Origin: Betaproteobacteria bacterium | Lineage (GTDB): Bacteria; Pseudomonadota; Gammaproteobacteria; Burkholderiales; Usitatibacteraceae | Assembly: GCA_025362135.1 (NCBI GenBank) | Contig: JANYHZ010000053.1 | Coordinates: 1 to 35,576 of the forward strand | DNA: 35,576 nt | Reading direction: 5' to 3' | Part shown: positions 17,019 through 26,106 of the stretch, one piece after another | Numbering within the stretch: position 1 is the stretch's first letter | Layout of the letters: each line of letters begins with the position of its first letter | Notes under the pieces: generated by a model | What the model was told of the DNA's origin: nothing | Seen by the model: only the letters and a program-made list of their open reading frames with translations | Database searches by the model: none | Translations under genes and position numbers: made by a program

Positions 17019-18235
17019 CGAGCGGTGGTTGATCTCCGTGACAAACGCAAATACCCCATCCAGCAGCACAGTCCGGACGCAAGAATGCACGCCATCGCCA
17101 CGGCAAGCCACTTCGGCGAAAACGAAAACGCAGGCGAGACCACGCCCGCGACGACGGTATTGACAACTCCGGACACGAACCCCATCAATGAGGCGGCCAT
17201 GCCGCGTCGCGTGGGGAATAGATCGAGCACGCGCAACGAAATGGTGGGCATGGCCATCGCACTGCCAAGCGCATAGAAAAAGATCGGAATAACCGCCCAC
17301 GGCAATTGCGGCGGCAGCCAGAGGCTGTACACAAGGTTCACCAACGCCGCAGAGCACATGAAGTAATACGCGCGTGCCACTGTTTGCTCAGGCTTCAGCT
17401 TGCCCGCCGCGCGACCGGAGAGAAATGCGCCGGTCATGATGCCCGCAATGCCTGGCAAAAATAGCCAGGCATATTCTTGCGGACCGAGCTTCAGGTGTTC
17501 GGGCAAAAACACGGGCGCTGAGAGAATGTAGAGAAAGAAACCGTTAAAGTTGAGGCCGATCGCAAGGGAAAGCAACAGAAACTTCGGCGAAGCGCCTACT
17601 TCGCGATAGCCAAGCAACAACGGCCGCGGGCGAAATGAATGCCGCCGCTCTTCGGACAGCGTCTCGTGAAATCCAAAATGGCTCATGACGATCAGGATCA
17701 GCGTGAATACGGCCATGAACCAGAAAATGGAGTGCCAGCCAAACCAGGTATACAGATGTCCGCCAAGGATCGGCGCGACCGCGGGGGCAAGGCCGAACCA
17801 TAACGTCACCATCGACATCAATTTCTGCGCCTCGGTATCGTCGAATAAATCGCGGATCATGGCGCGACCCACCACCATGCCCGCGCCGACAGAACCACCT
17901 TGCAGCGCGCGGAAGAAAATCAATTGCCCGATGCTTTGTGAAAGCGCGCAACCCACCGAAGCGACGGCGAAAATACTCAGCCCGACAAGAATGACTGGCT
18001 TCCTCCCGTAGCTATCCGAGAGTGCTCCGTGAAACAAAAACATGAATGCAAACGCGCCCAGATAAACAGACAGCGTCTGCTGCATCTCCAACGTTGTGGC
18101 GTGAAGGTCCTGCGCCATACCGCCGAATGCCGGCATGTAGGTATCCACCGCGAACGGTCCGATCGTCGCCAGCGCCGCCAGCAGCAAGGCAAGGAGCCAG
18201 CGCGGTGTTTGGTGATGCGCGTGATGTATCGTCAT
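17015..18235 (-). CDS. Bcr/CflA family multidrug efflux MFS transporter
   Basis: Drug:proton antiporter-type MFS protein of 406 residues in the inner membrane. Typical Bcr/CflA features are DTYMPAFGGMAQDL after helix 1, the QQTLSVYLGAFAFMFLFHGALSDSYGRKPVIL helix 2 to loop 2-3 region, the RALQGGSVGAGMVVGRAMIRDLFD stretch, and the antiporter-type APAVAPILGGHLY in helix 5. The substrate is unknown; relatives export chloramphenicol, bicyclomycin or amino-acid derivatives. The start ATG is clear, though the ribosome-binding site is weak. It is transcribed alone, converging with the preceding MFS gene. Confidence 0.92.
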   Translation of the reverse strand: MTIHHAHHQTPRWLLALLLAALATIGPFAVDTYMPAFGGMAQDLHATTLEMQQTLSVYLGAFAFMFLFHGALSDSYGRKPVILVGLSIFAVASVGCALSQSIGQLIFFRALQGGSVGAGMVVGRAMIRDLFDDTEAQKLMSMVTLWFGLAPAVAPILGGHLYTWFGWHSIFWFMAVFTLILIVMSHFGFHETLSEERRHSFRPRPLLLGYREVGASPKFLLLSLAIGLNFNGFFLYILSAPVFLPEHLKLGPQEYAWLFLPGIAGIMTGAFLSGRAAGKLKPEQTVARAYYFMCSAALVNLVYSLWLPPQLPWAVIPIFFYALGSAMAMPTISLRVLDLFPTRRGMAASLMGFVSGVVNTVVAGVVSPAFSFSPKWLAVAMACILASGLCCWMGYLRLSRRSTTAR

Positions 18236-18335
18236 GCTAATTTGCCAAACTCCCCCACTGGCGCGGATTTCCGGGCAATAACATCCTGCGATCCGCTCCA
18301 GCGCTTGACTTTGGTAGAGACTTGCGGCTGCACAG

Positions 18336-19844
18336 CTATCCTTGTCCCTTATCCATTTTCCGATACTGGATTGCCTCGGCTATGTGCGTCGTCGCGATTT
18401 CATTCGCACCTGCCAAGTCAGCGATGGTGCGCGCCACCTTCAACACACGGTGATACGCGCGTGCCGACAAGCCCATGCGTTGTATCGCGTTCTTCAACAG
18501 CTCTTCACCGGCTTCGTTTGGTTTGCAATACACGTCGATTTCCTTGGGCGCCAGCTTGGCATTCGGCTTTCCCTGGCGTTCAAGTTGCGCGTCGTACGCC
18601 ACATTTACGCGCTGACGAATTCGTTCGGTCGCTTCGCCTTTGCCGGCCTTAACCAATTCCAGATGCGGTAGCGCGGGGACTTCAATCTGGATATCGATGC
18701 GATCCAGCAGGGGACCGGAAATCTTGTTACGGTAACGCGCGACCTGATCCGGTGTGCATCGGCATTTGTTCATGTAGTGCCCAAGATAGCCGCAGGGGCA
18801 TGGATTCATCGCCGCAATCAATTGAAACTCGGCGGGAAAATCCGCCTGCCTAGCCGCGCGCGAGATCGTGATGCGCCCCGATTCGAGCGGTTCGCGCAAT
18901 ACTTCGAGCACGCTGCGATCAAATTCCGGTAGTTCATCAAGAAACAATACGCCTTGATGCGCAAGCGAAATTTCGCCGGGCTTCGGATTGCTTCCGCCGC
19001 CGACCAGCGCCACCCCGCTTGCGGTATGGTGCGGCGAACGAAAATTGCGTCTCTTCCACTGCGAGACTTTGAAACCACCGCTGGCGAGACTCTGCACCGC
19101 TGCCGCTTCCAGCGCTTCCGCATCTGTCATTGCGGGAAGAATGCCGGCAAACCGGGAGGCGAGCATCGTCTTGCCGGTTCCCGGCGGGCCGATCATCAGT
19201 ACGCTGTGCCGGCCGGCGGCAGCAATTTCGAGTGCGCGCTTGGCGTGCGCCTGACCCTTGACTTCCGCCATGTCCGGATAGTCGGCAGCGCTCGCGTCAA
19301 TTGCAACGACCGGGACATACGTTTCAATTGTGCCGGTGCCCGCGAGATGGGCGCAGACTTGCAACAAGCTCGCAGCACCCAGCACGCATGCATCGGTGAC
19401 GAGTGCCGCTTCGCTTGCTGACGCCACGGGCAAAATGAATGCGCGGCCATCACCGTGTGCTTTGAACGTCATGGCCAGCGCGCCGCGAATCGGACGAAGG
19501 TCGCCCGTCAGCGCTAGTTCGCCGGCAAATTCGTAAAGTTTCAATTTTTCGCCGGGTATCTGGCCGCTGGCGACCAAAATGCCAATGGCGATCGGCAAAT
19601 CGAAGCGTCCGCTTTCCTTGGGCAAATCCGCTGGCGCCAGGTTGACGGTAATACGCCTCGCCGGAAATTCGAAGCGCGCATTCAGTAACGCTGCGCGCAC
19701 TCTGTCCTTGCTTTCTTTGACCTCGGCCTCGGGTAGTCCAACGATTGTAAAGTTCGGCAATCCGTTGGCCAAATGCACTTCTACCGTGACCAGCGGTGCC
19801 TCCATGCCAGTGAGCGCACGGGAATAAAGAACCGCCAGGGACAT
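18336..19844 (-). CDS. comM: YifB/ComM family Mg chelatase-like AAA+ ATPase
   Basis: ComM is a hexameric helicase that extends recombination branches during natural transformation; related proteins carry the older name YifB. The 502 residues comprise an N-terminal Lon-protease-like (ChlI) fold (MSLAVLYSRALTGMEAPLV and GLPEAEVKESKDRVRAAL), an AAA+ core with Walker A GPPGTGKT (219-226) and Walker B LFLDELPEF, then PCPCGYLGH and KCRCTPDQVARYRNKISGPLLDRID before the C-terminal helical domain. Its ATG directly follows the ubiK stop codon, so the two genes are tightly coupled. Its presence is compatible with natural competence but does not prove it. Confidence 0.94.
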   Translation of the reverse strand: MSLAVLYSRALTGMEAPLVTVEVHLANGLPNFTIVGLPEAEVKESKDRVRAALLNARFEFPARRITVNLAPADLPKESGRFDLPIAIGILVASGQIPGEKLKLYEFAGELALTGDLRPIRGALAMTFKAHGDGRAFILPVASASEAALVTDACVLGAASLLQVCAHLAGTGTIETYVPVVAIDASAADYPDMAEVKGQAHAKRALEIAAAGRHSVLMIGPPGTGKTMLASRFAGILPAMTDAEALEAAAVQSLASGGFKVSQWKRRNFRSPHHTASGVALVGGGSNPKPGEISLAHQGVLFLDELPEFDRSVLEVLREPLESGRITISRAARQADFPAEFQLIAAMNPCPCGYLGHYMNKCRCTPDQVARYRNKISGPLLDRIDIQIEVPALPHLELVKAGKGEATERIRQRVNVAYDAQLERQGKPNAKLAPKEIDVYCKPNEAGEELLKNAIQRMGLSARAYHRVLKVARTIADLAGANEIATTHIAEAIQYRKMDKGQG

Positions 19845-20156
19845 CTACTCGCGCCGCTCTTGTTCTGCCTGCTGTCCCGCCTCAAAACGCGCGATTTTGG
19901 TTTCAAGCTCTTTCAATTTAACGCGGGCCCTTTCCAGCAAAGCCACTTGTACTTCGTATTCTTCGCGGGTCACCAAACCGTGCCTGGCAAGCTGCGAGAT
20001 GAAATGTTGGCGCGCATTTTTTTCGAGTTCGCTCAGGCGCGAATTCTTGACCATTGAATCGAACTTGGCAGCAAATTGATTCAGCGCATCAAGCGCAGGG
20101 TTTAGTGCGTCTTTCTTGGAAAAGGGCTGGGTCACAGGGTTTTTGGGATTCGGCAA
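19845..20156 (-). CDS. ubiK: Ubiquinone biosynthesis accessory factor UbiK (BMFP domain)
   Basis: Small coiled-coil, membrane-associated factor that helps assemble the Ubi complex for aerobic ubiquinone synthesis. The 103-residue frame has the BMFP core: LEKNARQHFISQLARHGLVTREEYEVQVALLERARVKLKELE, then a charged tail. The start shown is TTG; a GTG at 20135 is the other option, and no ATG is suitably placed, so the N-terminus is uncertain. Its stop is immediately followed by the comM ATG. Upstream lies the divergent, nitrogen-type control region of torF-glnK-amtB. Confidence 0.85.
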   Translation of the reverse strand: MPNPKNPVTQPFSKKDALNPALDALNQFAAKFDSMVKNSRLSELEKNARQHFISQLARHGLVTREEYEVQVALLERARVKLKELETKIARFEAGQQAEQERRE

Positions 20157-20219
20157 CGCAAAACGCGTCTTGATCTCACATTCTAACCGAGCAACCCAAG
20201 CACAACCCCTGTACCCGTA

Positions 20220-20236
20220 TGCGTCAATCTGGTGCG
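20220..20236 (+). promoter_or_regulatory. Candidate NtrC-binding site 1
   Basis: TGCGTCA-ATC-TGGTGCG, compared with the NtrC dyad TGCACCA-N3-TGGTGCA: five of seven and six of seven half-site bases match. The centre lies about 126 bases upstream of the predicted sigma-54 start point. Confidence 0.55.
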
Positions 20237-20263
20237 CCGCGCAAAAATTATGTGTGAATACAG

Positions 20264-20280
20264 TGCGCGCCGTTGTTGCG
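20264..20280 (+). promoter_or_regulatory. Candidate NtrC-binding site 2
   Basis: TGCGCGC-CGT-TGTTGCG matches the NtrC dyad at 9 of 14 positions. Its centre is 44 bases from site 1, close to four helical turns, as expected for cooperating NtrC dimers. It overlaps a perfect 9-bp-arm palindrome (20272-20290). Confidence 0.45.
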
Positions 20281-20290
20281 CCGCAACAAC
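20272..20290. repeat. Perfect 19-base palindrome, possible operator
   Basis: GTTGTTGCG-C-CGCAACAAC: two 9-base arms around one central base, with no T-run after it on either strand. It lies between ubiK and the sigma-54 promoter of torF and overlaps NtrC-like site 2. Confidence 0.6.
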
Positions 20291-20326
20291 CGCGTGATAA
20301 ATCAGTGACTTACTATCTGCCCGAGT

Positions 20327-20343
20327 CTGGCACGCAACCTGCT
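20327..20343 (+). promoter_or_regulatory. Sigma-54 promoter of torF-glnK-amtB
   Basis: CTGGCACGCAACCTGCT fits the sigma-54 consensus YTGGCACGN4TTGCW with one change (C for T in the -12 box). The GG and GC pairs have the exact required spacing. The predicted start point is near 20354, 37 bases before the torF ATG. Confidence 0.8.
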
Positions 20344-20390
20344 AATACAAAGCAGAAGCAACTTTCCGTCACTACTTCTGAGGTCTTGTT

Positions 20391-21224
20391 ATGAGAAAAT
20401 TCGCCCCGCGCCTTGTCCCCGCAACATTGGTGGGATTGTTATCTCTGCCCATTTCTGCAACGCATGTATTTGCCCAAGCGGCACCAACCGCTGCGCCCGC
20501 AGCTGCGCCAGCACCTGAAACACCCGAACATACCGTTGTGCCAAAGGTTTCCGTGTATTCCGAGTACGAATATCGGGGCATTTCACAAACTTCCGAAAAA
20601 CCTGCATTGCAGCTAAATCTGGACTACACGCACGCAAGCGGCTTCTATTTGGGCGCGTTCGTTTCGAACATTAAATGGCTCAAGGACTACAAGGATTTGG
20701 GGCTAGTCAAGGATTCTTCACCGGTGGAAATCGACCTCTTCGGCGGCTACAAATTTGAAGTGGTCAAAGATGTAACGCTTGATGTCGGTTTCCTGCACTA
20801 CGATTATCCAGGTGCCAAGGCGATTCCGAAATATCCCAAACCAAACACCAACGAAATCTACATTGGTGCCACATACAGCTTCTTCAACGTAAAGTATTCG
20901 TATTCGACGGGCGGCACGTTCGGCGTTCCCATCAGCAAAGGGTCCTCGTTTATCGAGCTCAATTATTCACAGGAAATCATACCGAAATTGACTGTCATGG
21001 CTCAGCTTGCGAAGCAGAAATACAAAGGCAGTTTCGAGGGTTTTAACAACGACAGGGAACTCACTTATACCGTCTACAAAGTCGGCGGCTCCTACGACCT
21101 TGGCGATGGCTGGACCGCTGGAGGTTACTACAAGGACACCGACGCAAAAGCAGTGAACTACACCGTCAAGGGCAGGGATTGGAGCAAAGGGCGGTTGGTG
21201 GCATTCGTGTCAAAGAGCTTCTAA
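20391..21224 (+). CDS. torF: TorF family putative porin (gcw_chp outer-membrane protein)
   Basis: Outer-membrane beta-barrel protein of 277 residues with a signal peptide (cleavage probably after ...SATHVFA) and an Ala/Pro-rich spacer before the barrel. The barrel starts VSVYSEYEYRGISQTSEKPALQLNLDYTHASGFYLGAFVSNI, the hallmark of the gcw_chp/TorF family, and ends with a terminal phenylalanine (FVSKSF) as outer-membrane proteins do. It is the first gene behind the sigma-54/NtrC control region and precedes glnK-amtB, so it is probably induced by nitrogen limitation and may let a nitrogen source cross the outer membrane (inference). Ribosome-binding site GAGGT, 8 bases from the ATG. Confidence 0.88.
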   Translation: MRKFAPRLVPATLVGLLSLPISATHVFAQAAPTAAPAAAPAPETPEHTVVPKVSVYSEYEYRGISQTSEKPALQLNLDYTHASGFYLGAFVSNIKWLKDYKDLGLVKDSSPVEIDLFGGYKFEVVKDVTLDVGFLHYDYPGAKAIPKYPKPNTNEIYIGATYSFFNVKYSYSTGGTFGVPISKGSSFIELNYSQEIIPKLTVMAQLAKQKYKGSFEGFNNDRELTYTVYKVGGSYDLGDGWTAGGYYKDTDAKAVNYTVKGRDWSKGRLVAFVSKSF

Positions 21225-21271
21225 CTGCGCGTCTTCAAATGCAACAAGCGCGAATGTATTTTTCTGTTTAA

Positions 21272-21622
<351 letters not shown>

Positions 21623-21640
21623 GCCCGGGAGCCCAAGAAA

Positions 21641-23164
21641 ATGAAACGACTATTTATCTCACTCGCGCTCCTGAGCAGCCTGCTATTGACAGGCATCGTA
21701 CAGGCTCAGGACAAGAAAGTTACGCCCCCACCTGCGACCGCAGCAACGCCTGCGACCACACCCGTCTCGGTACCGCCGGCGACAACTGCATCGACTTCCG
21801 CCGCGGCGGCTGCCACACCCGCCGCCGCGCCTGCACCACCTGTTCCGAACAAAGGTGACGTAGCGTGGATGCTCGTGTCGACGGCACTGGTACTGCTGAT
21901 GAGCGTTCCCGCGCTGGCGCTGTTCTACGGCGGCCTGGTACGCTCGAAGAACATGCTGTCGGTATTGATGCAGGTGTTCGTCACGTTCGCGCTAATATCC
22001 GTGCTCTGGGTCGTCTATGGCTACAGTTTTGCATTCACCGAGGGTAACGCGTTTTTCGGTGGGACTGATCGCCTTTTCTTCAAGGGTATCGCCGATCTGG
22101 CTAAAGGTGAATTTGCCACCGCCGCAACCTTCAGCAAGGGCGTGGTCATTCCGGAAATGTTGTTCGCAGCGTTCCAGTGCACGTTCGCCGCCATCACCTG
22201 CTGTCTAATTCTGGGTTCAGTGGCGGAGCGCATGAAGTTTTCGGCAGTATTGTTATTCATGGTGCTCTGGTTCACGTTTGCGTACCTGCCGATGGCGCAC
22301 ATGGTGTGGTTCTGGATGGGCCCGGACGCCTATACCGATCCGAAGCTGGTTGATGGCCTGAATGCCAAGGCCGGACTTCTCTGGCAGTGGGGCGCGCTCG
22401 ACTTCGCTGGTGGTACGGTGGTACACATCAATGCCGGCGTTGCAGGCTTGGTCGCCGCCTATTTCCTCGGAAAGCGTATCGGTTTTGGAAAGGAAGCGCT
22501 AACGCCGCACAGTCTTACGATGACCATGATCGGTGCGTCGCTGCTATGGTTCGGCTGGTTCGGATTCAATGCAGGTTCCGCACTTGAGGCCGGCAACTCT
22601 GCCGTACTCGCCTTCATGAACACCTTCCTGGCGACGGCCTGTGCCGTATTGTCCTGGACGTTCGCGGAGTGGCTATTCAAAGGTAAACCCTCCATGCTCG
22701 GTGCCGCCTCAGGTGCAGTGGCGGGATTGGTGGCGATTACTCCTGCGGCGGGTAACGTCGGCATCCCCGGCGCTTTCGTCATTGGCACCGCAGCAGGCGT
22801 GGTTTGCCTGTGGGGCGTAACGGGCCTCAAGCGCATGCTGAAAGCCGATGATTCGCTCGACGTGTTCGGCGTACATGCCGTCGGCGGTATTCTCGGTGCC
22901 CTGCTCACTGGCGTATTCGTGTCCCCTGAGCTGGGCGGCCCTGGCTTTGTGACCGACTGGGTCAAAGCGACGTCCGGTTTCACTTCAATTGGCGAACAAC
23001 TCCTGATTCAGGCCAAAGCGGTCGGTGTCGCGGTGGTCTGGTCTGGTGTGGTCGCGGCAGTGTCGCTGTTCATCGTGAAAATGGTGATCGGTCTGCGTGT
23101 TCCGGAAGACGAGGAACGCGAAGGTCTTGATATCACCTCGCATGGCGAGACGGCTTACAACTAG
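21641..23164 (+). CDS. amtB: Ammonium transporter AmtB
   Basis: Trimeric inner-membrane channel for ammonium, 507 residues. An N-terminal signal peptide (MKRLFISLALLSSLLLTG, cleavage after IVQA) is followed by a ~48-residue Pro/Ala/Thr/Ser-rich linker, then the 11-helix Amt core from GDVAWMLVSTALVLLM and LALFYGGLVRSKNMLSVLMQ. The two pore histidines lie in PMAHMVWFWMG and FGVHAVGGILGALLTG; the C-terminal tail has the GlnK-responsive RVPEDEEREGLDITSHGE. The linker is longer than in E. coli AmtB but I recall similar ones in betaproteobacterial homologues. It is the last gene of torF-glnK-amtB, before a strong terminator. Confidence 0.95.
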   Translation: MKRLFISLALLSSLLLTGIVQAQDKKVTPPPATAATPATTPVSVPPATTASTSAAAAATPAAAPAPPVPNKGDVAWMLVSTALVLLMSVPALALFYGGLVRSKNMLSVLMQVFVTFALISVLWVVYGYSFAFTEGNAFFGGTDRLFFKGIADLAKGEFATAATFSKGVVIPEMLFAAFQCTFAAITCCLILGSVAERMKFSAVLLFMVLWFTFAYLPMAHMVWFWMGPDAYTDPKLVDGLNAKAGLLWQWGALDFAGGTVVHINAGVAGLVAAYFLGKRIGFGKEALTPHSLTMTMIGASLLWFGWFGFNAGSALEAGNSAVLAFMNTFLATACAVLSWTFAEWLFKGKPSMLGAASGAVAGLVAITPAAGNVGIPGAFVIGTAAGVVCLWGVTGLKRMLKADDSLDVFGVHAVGGILGALLTGVFVSPELGGPGFVTDWVKATSGFTSIGEQLLIQAKAVGVAVVWSGVVAAVSLFIVKMVIGLRVPEDEEREGLDITSHGETAYN

Positions 23165-23197
23165 GCATCGCCGTTTAGACCTCGCTTTGATTGATTG

Positions 23198-23221
23198 GGG
23201 GCACCTTCGGGTGCCCCTTTT
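23198..23221 (+). terminator. Intrinsic terminator after amtB
   Basis: GGGGCACC-TTCG-GGTGCCCC followed by TTTT: an 8-bp GC-rich stem with a UUCG tetraloop, 34 bases after the amtB stop. Confidence 0.93.
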
Positions 23222-23296
23222 CATTAGCACCACGAAACTGCACAACCTACCGTTGAAATACGCTATCGGGCCCGCATCTTCGAGTCAGAACTTGCT

Positions 23297-23325
23297 TTGC
23301 CCAACAATGCGGTCAAGGCTATACT
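23297..23325 (+). promoter_or_regulatory. Sigma-70 promoter of folE2
   Basis: TTGCCC (23297-23302), 17 bases, TATACT (23320-23325). The start point would be near 23332, 25 bases before the folE2 ATG, which rules out the upstream in-frame TTG (23297) as a start. Confidence 0.6.
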
Positions 23326-23356
23326 GGCAGGCCAACCATCAAAGACATTTATTGTC

Positions 23357-24190
23357 ATGAATCAACGAGATCGACATTTGCCCATCACGTCGCATATTCC
23401 AGCCGAGATTGCTGACGTACAGGGCATGGTCGACACCCGCGAAATCGCCATTGATCGCGTGGGCATCAAAGCGTTACGACATCCAATTCGCGTTGTCGGC
23501 AGCGGCGGCGAGATCAAACACAGCGTGGCGACCTTTGATATGACAGTGCGTCTGGCGCACGACGTCAAAGGCACACATATGTCGCGCTTCGTGGAAGTTC
23601 TCGAGAGCAATCAGGAAGCATTTTCAGCAAATACTTTTGGCGCGCTGCTGAAGCGCATGGTGCAACGGCTCGATGTCACCGAAGGGCGTATCCAGGTCGC
23701 CTTCCCTTATTTCATCGAAAAATCGGCACCAATTTCCGGCGTGAAGTCATTGCTCGATGTCGAGGTACTGTTGACCGGGGAGATCAAGGGGGACGCTACC
23801 ATCATCATCACCAGAGTAACGGTGCCGGTCACCAGTCTTTGCCCATGCTCGAAGGAAATTTCCGCCTACGGCGCGCACAATCAGCGTTCGCACATCAGTA
23901 TTACGGTGCGCACCGCCGCCGCCATGACCATTGAGGACGTGGTGCGGATCGCGGAGGATCAGGCATCTGCGGAGCTATATGGCATCCTCAAGCGTCCCGA
24001 TGAAAAATTCGTTACCGAACGCGCATACGACAACCCGAAATTTGTTGAAGATCTGGTGCGCGACGTCGCCGCAGCCCTGAATGCCGACGAACGCGTGGAG
24101 GCGTACGTGGTCGAGTCTGAGAATTTCGAATCGATCCACAATCACTCGGCCTACGCCGTGATCGAGCGCGACAAACGAAGCAACAAATAA
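23357..24190 (+). CDS. folE2: GTP cyclohydrolase IB (FolE2/MptA family)
   Basis: Converts GTP to 7,8-dihydroneopterin triphosphate, the first step of folate synthesis; the IB type can use metals other than zinc, unlike FolE. The 277-residue protein has [25 protein letters not shown] near the N-terminus and the metal-site cysteine region [11 protein letters not shown] (159-169), with GAHNQRSHI after it. The start at 23357 is supported by a promoter ending 31 bases upstream and by alignment with family N-termini. It stands alone between the amtB terminator and the convergent hemW gene. No Zur box is visible. Confidence 0.93.
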   Translation: MNQRDRHLPITSHIPAEIADVQGMVDTREIAIDRVGIKALRHPIRVVGSGGEIKHSVATFDMTVRLAHDVKGTHMSRFVEVLESNQEAFSANTFGALLKRMVQRLDVTEGRIQVAFPYFIEKSAPISGVKSLLDVEVLLTGEIKGDATIIITRVTVPVTSLCPCSKEISAYGAHNQRSHISITVRTAAAMTIEDVVRIAEDQASAELYGILKRPDEKFVTERAYDNPKFVEDLVRDVAAALNADERVEAYVVESENFESIHNHSAYAVIERDKRSNK

Positions 24191-24205
24191 GCCGGTCGAT
24201 CCACG

Positions 24206-25378
24206 CTACTTCACACTAGCTGACCCTCCCGGCAAAAATATTTCCAGTAAGTCATTCAGGAATAACTGGCCTTTCTCGGTTGGCTGAACCTGTTTGATAT
24301 CGCGCACAATCAAGCCGCGCTTCTCCGCTTCATCAAGCTGGCGGCTGATGGCGGTAATTGGTAAACCAGTGCGCTCTGTAAATAGCGAAACCGCAAATCC
24401 GCTTGTCAGCCTGAGTGCATTCAGCATGAATTCAAACGGCAACTCAGCCTGCGGAACCGTCTTCTCTTCTTGGATGGCAGTGCCGACGACGGCGTTGTCC
24501 ATAAACGCGGAAGGCTGTTTGTATCGGGTCTCGCGGGTGACGCGGTTCGGGTACGAGATTTTTCCATGCGCGCCTGCGCCGATTCCGAGATAGTCGCCAA
24601 AGCGCCAGTAATTAAGGTTGTGGCGGCATTCCGCGCCTGGTCGTGCGTAGGCTGACGTCTCGTAATGCGCATAGCCCGCGCGCCCTAGCTTTTCGGCAAT
24701 CATTTCCTGCATATCAGCGGCCACCTCGTCGTCCGGCAACTTCGGCGGGAAGCGATGGAACAATGTATTTGGTTCCAGCGTGAGGTGATAAATGGATAAA
24801 TGACCGGTGTCAAATGAAAGTGCTGTAGCGATATCCTGCTCACACTCTTCCAGCGTTTGCCTTGTGTCTGTGCCAGGCAGGGCGAACATGATGTCGAGAT
24901 TGATATTGTCAAAATTGGCTTGCGCAATGTCGATTGCTCGCGCGGCTTCACCGCTTGTGTGGATGCGTCCCAGCGCCTTCAGATGTGCGTCGTTAAAACT
25001 CTGGATGCCGATGGACAAGCGATTTATGCCGGCGTCGCGAAAACCGCGAAATTTCTCTGCCTCAAAGGTGCCGGGATTCGCTTCGAGCGTAATTTCCGCC
25101 TCGACATCGAGTGTGACTCGGGCGCGTACCGCAGCGAGAATTTCGTCGATAGCGCGCGCTGAAAAAAGGCTTGGCGTACCGCCGCCAAAGAAGACTGAGT
25201 AAACACGCCGGCCCCATATTTTTGGCAGCGAATGATCCAGATCCGAAATGAGCGCATCGACGTAGCGGCGCTCGGGCACTTCCCCGTCAGCCTGGTGACT
25301 GTTGAAATCGCAATAAGGGCATTTGCGCACACACCACGGGATATGAATGTAGAGCGAAACCGGTGGGAGAGCGGACAT
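24206..25378 (-). CDS. hemW: Radical SAM heme chaperone HemW
   Basis: Heme-binding radical SAM protein that delivers heme to acceptor proteins, long misnamed coproporphyrinogen oxidase. The 390-residue protein begins MSALPPVSLYIHIPWC and has the cluster motif CVRKCPYC (C16, C20, C23) without the fourth cysteine of HemN, then FFGGGTPSLF, EANPG, and IGIQSFND. A C-terminal winged-helix part follows FEFMLNALRL. The frame stays open to a GTG at 25435 and includes another ATG at 25417, but the ATG at 25378 fits the family and has GGGGGTGGAT upstream. It follows rdgB on the same strand, a pair conserved in proteobacteria. Confidence 0.93.
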   Translation of the reverse strand: MSALPPVSLYIHIPWCVRKCPYCDFNSHQADGEVPERRYVDALISDLDHSLPKIWGRRVYSVFFGGGTPSLFSARAIDEILAAVRARVTLDVEAEITLEANPGTFEAEKFRGFRDAGINRLSIGIQSFNDAHLKALGRIHTSGEAARAIDIAQANFDNINLDIMFALPGTDTRQTLEECEQDIATALSFDTGHLSIYHLTLEPNTLFHRFPPKLPDDEVAADMQEMIAEKLGRAGYAHYETSAYARPGAECRHNLNYWRFGDYLGIGAGAHGKISYPNRVTRETRYKQPSAFMDNAVVGTAIQEEKTVPQAELPFEFMLNALRLTSGFAVSLFTERTGLPITAISRQLDEAEKRGLIVRDIKQVQPTEKGQLFLNDLLEIFLPGGSASVK

Positions 25379-25437
25379 CAGCGATCCACCCCCGGTAATG
25401 TGCCCAAATCCCAGCATTGGCGCGGTATTCGGCACAA

Positions 25438-26040
25438 TTAGCCTTCACGAGACTGCATGCTGCGCAGCTTTTCGGTAAGCAGATGTATCGCTTTGCCACG
25501 ATGGCTGATCCGGTTTTTGATCTCGGCGGATAGCTCGGCTGCGGTACATCCGTGTTCTGGGAGCAGAAAGTAAGGGTCGTAGCCAAACCCTCCTTCGCCG
25601 CGCGGCGCGGCAATAATTTCACCATGCCATTCCCCGGTAGCGATAAGCGGGTGCGGGTCAGCCGCGTGGGTCACAAAGACCAGTGCACAATAATAAAACG
25701 CACGATGATCCGCATGCACTTTCAACGCTGCGATGAGCTTTTCATTGTTTCTGGCGTCGTTGCCCGGCTCCCCCGCATAACGCGCCGAACGTACACCGGG
25801 GGCACCGCCCAACGCGATTGCGCAAATGCCAGAATCATCGGCCAACGCGGGCAGGCCCGTTACCCGCGACGCATGGCGTGCCTTAACGAGCGCGTTTTCG
25901 ACAAAGGTGATGTGCGGCTCCTCGGCTTCACGGACACCGAGAGCCGCCTGAGGAATCGCCTCAAAATCAAATGGGTCAAGCAAGACTGCGAATTCACGCA
26001 ATTTTCCAGCGTTGCCAGATGCAATGACGACTCTTTTCAT
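25438..26040 (-). CDS. rdgB: RdgB/HAM1 family XTP/dITP pyrophosphatase
   Basis: Hydrolyses non-canonical purine triphosphates (XTP, dITP, ITP), keeping them out of DNA and RNA. The 200-residue protein begins [17 protein letters not shown], the family's nucleotide-binding start, and continues with [57 protein letters not shown] and SHRGKAI. The ATG at 26040 is chosen because it starts at the conserved motif; an open frame continuing 52 codons upstream crosses the gap control region and is not credible. The stop lies 60 bases before hemW, so the two are probably co-transcribed. Confidence 0.95.
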   Translation of the reverse strand: MKRVVIASGNAGKLREFAVLLDPFDFEAIPQAALGVREAEEPHITFVENALVKARHASRVTGLPALADDSGICAIALGGAPGVRSARYAGEPGNDARNNEKLIAALKVHADHRAFYYCALVFVTHAADPHPLIATGEWHGEIIAAPRGEGGFGYDPYFLLPEHGCTAAELSAEIKNRISHRGKAIHLLTEKLRSMQSREG

Positions 26041-26106
26041 GTCGCTATTATCTCGCCATCCTCGGATCCGGCGCGACAATGTGCTTTCTTGTCTCGCCGC
26101 ATTTCC

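Noticed and set aside
24206-25378. HemN (oxygen-independent coproporphyrinogen III oxidase) for the radical SAM gene
   Set aside because: The motif is CxxxCxxC followed by Asp-Phe rather than the CxxxCxxCxC of HemN, and it pairs with rdgB, as HemW does.
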